From Dictyobacter formicarum (lineage in GTDB: Bacteria > Chloroflexota > Ktedonobacteria > Ktedonobacterales > Ktedonobacteraceae), in NCBI RefSeq assembly GCF_016587435.1, contig NZ_BNJJ01000002.1, positions 496,001-560,000 on the forward strand: DNA of 64,000 bases, read 5' to 3'. Both the position numbers and the translations under genes were made by a program. Positions 59,147-64,000 of the stretch are shown here, in pieces. The stretch's first letter is position 1; each line of letters starts with the position of its first letter. The notes beneath the pieces were generated by a model. The model ran no database searches. It was not told where the DNA came from and saw nothing but the letters and a program-made list of their open reading frames with translations.

Positions 59147-59842
59147 ATGGCCTGGAAAACAAATGTCAGCCCTACACGGGTACAACAACAAGCTCTGGTT
59201 GCACGCGCACAAGCTGGGGAGCCTGTAAGAGATGAAATTATCCTTTCTCTTCAACCCTGCATCAAAGCGATGGCAACCAAGCACATCTATAATAACCTTC
59301 ACAATAGCCATCATGTCGAATGCGATGATCTGGTACAGGAAGCGAACGTCGCTGTCCTCGAAGCTCTGCAAAATGCTCTGACCAAAGAAGATCCCTATAG
59401 GTATCTGGTGAAAGTCGCGAAAAGGGCGATGATCGAGTACTATGTCAACGGGAGATCTGACCTCATCAAGACCTGGCATAGTTACCAGAAACCTCTTTCT
59501 ATTCTAAGCCTGGATGTACCAGTGCAACGGGAAACAGAGACGCCTTTTGCTGATACACTCTCTGTAGAAGTGCGCTTAGAAACTTCCAAGCCGCTAGAAG
59601 AGGAATATGCTTCCCTCTACAGCGCTATTGAGGCGCTCCCCGAAAAACAGAAACTTGTCGTCCGGCGCTATTATGGCTTGAGCGATGCTCCTACCCCTCT
59701 CAACGAGATCAGCCGCATGCTCTCACCTAAATCACCGCGGCCAGCCAATGCTCACTACCATAATAAGTGTGCTCTGAACGCATTACGTACGCTCCTGGCC
59801 CCAGCAACCTCCGAGCCCTGTGCGATCGGAGGTGCCAAGTGA
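59147..59842 (+). CDS. Sigma-70-like RNA polymerase sigma factor of a mobile element
   Basis: This is a 231-residue sigma factor. Region 2 is visible as HVECDDLVQEANVAVLEALQ and YRYLVKVAKRAMIEYYV. Region 4 is ALPEKQKLVVRRYYGLSD, with a diverged helix-turn-helix behind it. There is no region 1 or 3 of housekeeping sigma factors. GAGGAGC precedes the ATG. The stop overlaps the GTG of the helicase gene (GTGA). Being the first gene of a replication set, it probably directs transcription of element genes, but host genes cannot be excluded. Confidence 0.82.
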   Translation: MAWKTNVSPTRVQQQALVARAQAGEPVRDEIILSLQPCIKAMATKHIYNNLHNSHHVECDDLVQEANVAVLEALQNALTKEDPYRYLVKVAKRAMIEYYVNGRSDLIKTWHSYQKPLSILSLDVPVQRETETPFADTLSVEVRLETSKPLEEEYASLYSAIEALPEKQKLVVRRYYGLSDAPTPLNEISRMLSPKSPRPANAHYHNKCALNALRTLLAPATSEPCAIGGAK

Positions 59843-61506
59843 TACTAACACCCTCTACGATCACACTGCGTCCGTACCAGGAAACGTGTATAGATCGGGT
59901 TATTGCCTCCTACAACCTGCAGCCGCAGGGAGGGAAAGCGCTCGTAGTTTTGCCCACCGGAGGCGGGAAAACGATCGTTTTTACCGAGATAGCGCGGCGG
60001 CTCGGCCTCAACACGCTCATCATCGCACACCGGCAAGAGTTGCTACAGCAGGCCGCAGATAAGTTCCGCCTGGTGGATCCCACCGCGATCATCGGGCAGG
60101 TAGGGGCAGGGCGCCACGAATATGGGGCACCCATCACCGTCGCCTCTATTCAGACGATTAGCCGCCCCGAACACCTCCGGAACCTCAAGCTGTTCGGGTA
60201 TGGGTTGGTCATCATCGACGAGTGTCATCACAGCTCAGCTGGCGGTTACCAGGCGGTACTCGACGCGCTGCCAGATACTTTTGTTCTGGGGGTCACCGCA
60301 ACACCCGATAGATTGGATAAGCAAAGTATCGAAGCCATTTTCGGAGAGCCGGTATTCTCCGCATCAATCATCGATATGGTTGAGCAGGGGTTCCTCTGCG
60401 ATCTGAGGGCCATAGCTATCCCGACCACCACCTCACTGGATGACGTCCATACCCAGGCGGGAGATTTCAAGCTAGATGAGCTCGAGGTCGCAGTTGACAC
60501 CTCCGAGCGCAACAGGGCCATTGTCCTTGCCTATAAGAAGCACTGCCAGGGACGACAAGGGATCTGCTTCGCGGTCACCATTGAGCACGCGGCCCACCTA
60601 GCGGAAACCTTCACCGAGATGGGCGTCCGCTCCGAAGTGGTCAGCGGGGAAACGCCATCCGAGGCGCGCAAGCGGATTCTGCACGAGTATGAGCGGGGCT
60701 CTGTAGAAGTGCTGTGCAATTGCGGCGTACTCACCGAGGGATTCGACGCTCCCCAGACCTCTTGTATCATCATGGCCCGCCCCACCAAATCAAGGGCACT
60801 GTTTACCCAGTGTGTTGGTCGCGGGACACGACTGGCTCCGGGGAAGAAAGACGCGATTATCCTCGACATCACCGATAATTGCCTCAAACACCGGATCCAG
60901 CCCCTGACCTTGAGCAAAGCTCTAGACATGACTCTCTTGAACGGCGAGAGCATCACCGAGACGAAGAAGCGAGAGCTCCAGGAACGCGAAGAGCGCGAGG
61001 AGCGCATGACGAAGGTCTCACGCCGAACGCAGGATCTCGCCCTCAACATGCTGGCCCGAATGGACTGGAAACGCCAGAGGACCGGCGCCTATGTGCTCGA
61101 AATCGGGGAACACAAACACAAGGTGTACCTGGTGCCCTCGGACGACAAGGACGGCTACTATTCCGTCTGGGCCCAGCTGGCCCCCAGCTACCAGAAGCAA
61201 CAGTGGCTGAAGGAGTCCCCTCTGGAATGGGCCCAGCAACACGCCGAAATGAAGGCAAAAGTGCTGCAAGCCGGTGCCAATAAGGCCGTGCTTGTTGACA
61301 ACAACCACCCTTGGCGCGCAAGGTCCGTCTCCGACAAACAACGCTACCTGCTCAACAAATACAAGATCCCCGTAACGCCACATATGACCGCCGGAGAAGC
61401 ATCTGATCTGATCGGAAAAGCAAAGGATGATGCGGAGAAACTACGCGCCGAGAAAAAAGCCAGACGCGCACAGAAAGCCATTCAAACGCTGATAGGGAGG
61501 AGATAA
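59839..61506 (+). CDS. SF2 DEAD/DEAH-type helicase
   Basis: This is a 555-residue ATP-dependent helicase. The Q-like LRPYQETCIDR motif comes first, then Walker A PTGGGKT (Lys44), motif Ia, motif II DECHH (Asp127), VTATPDR (motif III), and the second RecA domain with CNCGVLTEGFD and QCVGRGTRLAPGK (motif VI, arginine finger). A Lys/Arg/Glu-rich coil and a unique C-terminal domain follow. The GTG start overlaps the sigma stop codon by one codon. GC content is visibly higher than in the flanking core genes. It is typical of plasmid, phage and ICE helicases. The primase follows after two bases. Confidence 0.87.
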   Translation: MILTPSTITLRPYQETCIDRVIASYNLQPQGGKALVVLPTGGGKTIVFTEIARRLGLNTLIIAHRQELLQQAADKFRLVDPTAIIGQVGAGRHEYGAPITVASIQTISRPEHLRNLKLFGYGLVIIDECHHSSAGGYQAVLDALPDTFVLGVTATPDRLDKQSIEAIFGEPVFSASIIDMVEQGFLCDLRAIAIPTTTSLDDVHTQAGDFKLDELEVAVDTSERNRAIVLAYKKHCQGRQGICFAVTIEHAAHLAETFTEMGVRSEVVSGETPSEARKRILHEYERGSVEVLCNCGVLTEGFDAPQTSCIIMARPTKSRALFTQCVGRGTRLAPGKKDAIILDITDNCLKHRIQPLTLSKALDMTLLNGESITETKKRELQEREEREERMTKVSRRTQDLALNMLARMDWKRQRTGAYVLEIGEHKHKVYLVPSDDKDGYYSVWAQLAPSYQKQQWLKESPLEWAQQHAEMKAKVLQAGANKAVLVDNNHPWRARSVSDKQRYLLNKYKIPVTPHMTAGEASDLIGKAKDDAEKLRAEKKARRAQKAIQTLIGRR

Positions 61507-61508
61507 GT

Positions 61509-64000
61509 ATGATCACGTATGAGAAACGCTTGATCGATACGACTGAGGTGTTACGGGCCCTTCAGGTCTTGTTAGCTCCGGGGCACGTGGCAGAGCTTCG
61601 CATCTTGAATGCTACGACACGCGCATCACGCTATCCCTACCAGGCCAGCGGGTACTTCAATGATCAGCAAGCGATGATTGAAGCGCTCAAGACGCTGACA
61701 TCTGCCAAAGGGGTGTATGTCACACTTCAGCCCTGCATTCCCGAGCTCCTGGCACGGGCACAGAATCGCCTGCGCTCTGCGGATGAGATGCGTATGAACA
61801 AGAGCAGCACCTCAGACAGCCATGTTCTAGCCTATCGATGGCTGCTCATCGATGCCGATCCCGATCGCCCCGCGGATATCTCCGCTTCGGATCAAGAACA
61901 TGAAGCCGCGATCGCACATGCAGAGTCTATCCAGCAAAGGCTGCACGCCATGGGATGGCCTGCACCTATTGTGGCTGATAGCGGCAATGGAGCCCATTTA
62001 CTCTACCGCATCGATCTGGGTGTGGCCAGGAAAGATCTGGTGCAGCGCGTTCTCGGAGGGCTGGCAGACGCATTTGATAGCGAAGGTGTTCACATCGATC
62101 AAACGGTCTTCAACCCTTCGCGTATCAGCAAGCTGTATGGGACCCTGGCCTGTAAGGGCGATGATACGCATGAGCGACCCCATCGTATGGCGCGCTTGCT
62201 CGCCGTTCCAGAAGAAATACACCCGGTATCTCAGGATTTGCTTGAGGCGATTGCTCGCCAACCGATTCCGCCAAAGGCGGAGCCACGACGCCAGATTTCT
62301 CGGCGGGGAACGCCTCCTGCCTTTGACCTGGCCGCCTGGATAGCTGCCAATCACCTGGATGTCCAGGGACCCAAGCCATGGAATAACGGCATGCGCTGGA
62401 TCTTCAACGTTTGCCCATGGAATGCGGATCACACCGACCGAAGCGCCTATATCGTCCAATTTGAGAACGGCGCTATCGCCGCGGGGTGCCAGCACAATAG
62501 TTGCCGTGAGAAAACATGGCAGGATCTGCGCCGCCTCTATCCATTGGCTGCCAACGCAAATGGCAGCGCAAGCCCCCCACTTCCACCTAGGAGCGTGACA
62601 GGATCTGCGCCCTCTCCGGATTCACTCCCCGAGATTATCATCGGCGAAGATCAGTTGCGCGATATGACCAATCAGGCCCTTGCGGCCATTCAGCAGCAAG
62701 AAAAGCGCGCGCCAAGCCTCTTTTTGCAGGCGGCGCGACTGGTGAGTGTCGGTCATGATGAAGACCATCGACCAATTATCGGTCAAATGGGAATTCCCGA
62801 GGTCAGAGAAGTGCTCACCCATGCCGCGAATTTCTACCGGCTCAAAAAGGTTGCCGGGGCCGAAGAACTGTATACCAAGGCGCCGTGTCCACCACCAAAA
62901 GAAATCGCCGAGCAGATTCTCGCGCGGCAAATACGGAAGCCTCACTTACCATTCCCAGCGCTCATGGCGATCGTCGAAGTGCCCGTTATTCGGCCGGACG
63001 GCAGTATCCTCGACAAACCAGGGTATGATCGGACAACACGCCTCTACTATGCCCCTTCAAAGGACATGCCAAAAATAACAGTCCCGATGAGTCCCACGCG
63101 AGAAGAACGCGAAGCTGCCCTGGCCTGCATCTGGGATGCCATTGGAGAGTTTGCCTATGCAAGCGAGGCCGATAAGGCCAATGCGCTCGGGTTATTGCTC
63201 ACGCCCATTGCACGTCCCGCCATTCAGCGGCATATCCCCCTGGCGCTTCTGGATGCCCCAAAGAGAGGAACTGGGAAGGGATTGTTGAGTGATGTTGCCT
63301 CTATTATTGCAACCGGTTCGAGCTCCTCAGTTCTCACCATGTCGGAGAACCCGGATGAATTGCAAAAGTCCATCACTGCGCTCCTGATAGAGGGCGCGAC
63401 AGTGATCACCATTGATAACATCGTAGAGCGTCTCCAGTCCAAACACCTGGATGCAGTTCTGACAGCCGACTGGTGGAAGGGGCGCATCCTGGGTGTATCC
63501 AAAATGGCGCGTGTGCCCCAACGAGCCACGTGGATCGCCACCGGCAACAACATTCGGCTCGGAGGAGATCTGACCCGCCGGTGCTACCGCATACGCATGA
63601 ACGCGAGAAGCTCCAAACCCCATAAGCGCAAAAATTTCACGCATAAGGACCTAGCCGGGTGGGTTAAGGAACATCGCGTGGAACTGGTCAAAGCACTACT
63701 CACGCTAGCACGCGCCTGGTATGCAGCTGGTCAACCCCGCTACGAGCACCTCCCCTCGATGGGCACGTTCACCGGCTGGGTCGAAACCATCGGCGGCATT
63801 CTGGAATACGCGGGCGTCCAAGGCTTCCTGACTAATATGGATGAACTGGATGAACAAGCCGACGAGGACGGCCGCCAGTGGGAAGCGTTCCTCCAGGCAT
63901 GGCGCTGTGAGGTGGGGGAAGAGTGGGTTCCGCTCTCTACCATCATCAAGGCAATTCAACAATCCGCCGGCACTGCGGGGGGTGTGAGTGATGTTGCGGG
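61509..64000 (+). CDS. AEP-type primase fused to a helicase/ATPase domain (3' truncated by window)
   Basis: At least 830 codons are visible and the frame is still open at the window end. The N-terminal part has archaeo-eukaryotic primase motifs: LLIDADPD (Asp115/Asp117), DSGNGAHLLY (His163) and DQTVFNPSRISKLYGT. A short Cys/His cluster (CPWNADH and CQHNSC, about 300-345) may bind zinc. The C-terminal part has an ATPase core: Walker A GTGKGLL (Lys590), Walker B ITIDN (Asp636) and a sensor-like ATWIATGNNI. This is the primase-helicase arrangement of phage and plasmid replication proteins. GGGAGGAG stands upstream of the ATG, two bases after the helicase stop. Confidence 0.86.
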   Translation, partial: MITYEKRLIDTTEVLRALQVLLAPGHVAELRILNATTRASRYPYQASGYFNDQQAMIEALKTLTSAKGVYVTLQPCIPELLARAQNRLRSADEMRMNKSSTSDSHVLAYRWLLIDADPDRPADISASDQEHEAAIAHAESIQQRLHAMGWPAPIVADSGNGAHLLYRIDLGVARKDLVQRVLGGLADAFDSEGVHIDQTVFNPSRISKLYGTLACKGDDTHERPHRMARLLAVPEEIHPVSQDLLEAIARQPIPPKAEPRRQISRRGTPPAFDLAAWIAANHLDVQGPKPWNNGMRWIFNVCPWNADHTDRSAYIVQFENGAIAAGCQHNSCREKTWQDLRRLYPLAANANGSASPPLPPRSVTGSAPSPDSLPEIIIGEDQLRDMTNQALAAIQQQEKRAPSLFLQAARLVSVGHDEDHRPIIGQMGIPEVREVLTHAANFYRLKKVAGAEELYTKAPCPPPKEIAEQILARQIRKPHLPFPALMAIVEVPVIRPDGSILDKPGYDRTTRLYYAPSKDMPKITVPMSPTREEREAALACIWDAIGEFAYASEADKANALGLLLTPIARPAIQRHIPLALLDAPKRGTGKGLLSDVASIIATGSSSSVLTMSENPDELQKSITALLIEGATVITIDNIVERLQSKHLDAVLTADWWKGRILGVSKMARVPQRATWIATGNNIRLGGDLTRRCYRIRMNARSSKPHKRKNFTHKDLAGWVKEHRVELVKALLTLARAWYAAGQPRYEHLPSMGTFTGWVETIGGILEYAGVQGFLTNMDELDEQADEDGRQWEAFLQAWRCEVGEEWVPLSTIIKAIQQSAGTAGGVSDVA

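Overview
The window is about 50% GC and reads as a chromosomal segment of a Chloroflexota bacterium, most likely class Ktedonobacteria. This is inferred from gene content: an FMN-riboswitch-controlled RibXY transporter (a pair described from Chloroflexi), a membrane Ser/Thr kinase with a lectin-like outer domain, XRE-TPR regulators, F420 and ergothioneine genes, a eukaryotic-like isoleucyl-tRNA synthetase and a CCAEP-tail radical SAM protein. No taxonomic marker other than a 5S rRNA is present, so the assignment is moderate.

Layout. 1-4.8 kb: 3' part of ileS, an amidase, two HAD hydrolases. 4.9-13.1 kb, all minus strand: a T-box (specifier read as AGA, Arg) drives argC-argB; then a HAD/APH-kinase fusion gene leads into hisH-hisA-hisF-hisI(E). 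13.4-21.5 kb: a CDF metal exporter, a Ser/Thr kinase, riboflavin transporter genes ribX-ribY behind an FMN riboswitch, a PIG-L deacetylase and a DoxX protein with twin operators. 21.8-26 kb: a duplicated-domain lipoprotein and a coenzyme F420 cluster (cofE, nitroreductase, cofD, cofC) in which the two halves of actinobacterial FbiB are separate genes. 26-33 kb: a PhyH oxygenase divergent from an apparently leaderless AraC regulator, glnA, moaA, a small HTH protein and a GNAT enzyme. 32.6-36.4 kb: an ergothioneine cluster (class V PLP enzyme, egtB, egtD). 36.5-46 kb: RidA, a D-amino-acid PLP enzyme, a stand-alone 5S rRNA gene, a CPBP protease, an M19 dipeptidase, smc and a formyltransferase. 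46-53.7 kb: yggX overlapping the radical SAM gene, a YbaK deacylase, a PQQ-type sugar dehydrogenase lipoprotein, a flavin reductase, a HIT protein, a 3-hydroxyacyl-CoA dehydrogenase and a PRC-barrel membrane protein.

54-64 kb is accessory. A TIR-NB-ARC-TPR protein (candidate anti-phage STAND system) sits downstream of an XRE-TPR regulator. Next to it begins a mobile-element-like module: an XRE repressor divergent from a small membrane protein, then a tightly packed sigma factor, SF2 helicase and AEP primase-helicase set that runs off the window end. The primase-helicase gene is open at the right edge, so the element continues beyond the window.

Regulation is unusually readable: one T-box, one FMN riboswitch, several promoters with near-consensus -35/-10 boxes and about a dozen clear hairpin terminators. 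Starts were moved to internal codons wherever a good Shine-Dalgarno sequence or an overlap with the preceding gene supported it. All product calls rest on motif recognition by eye; no database search was run.
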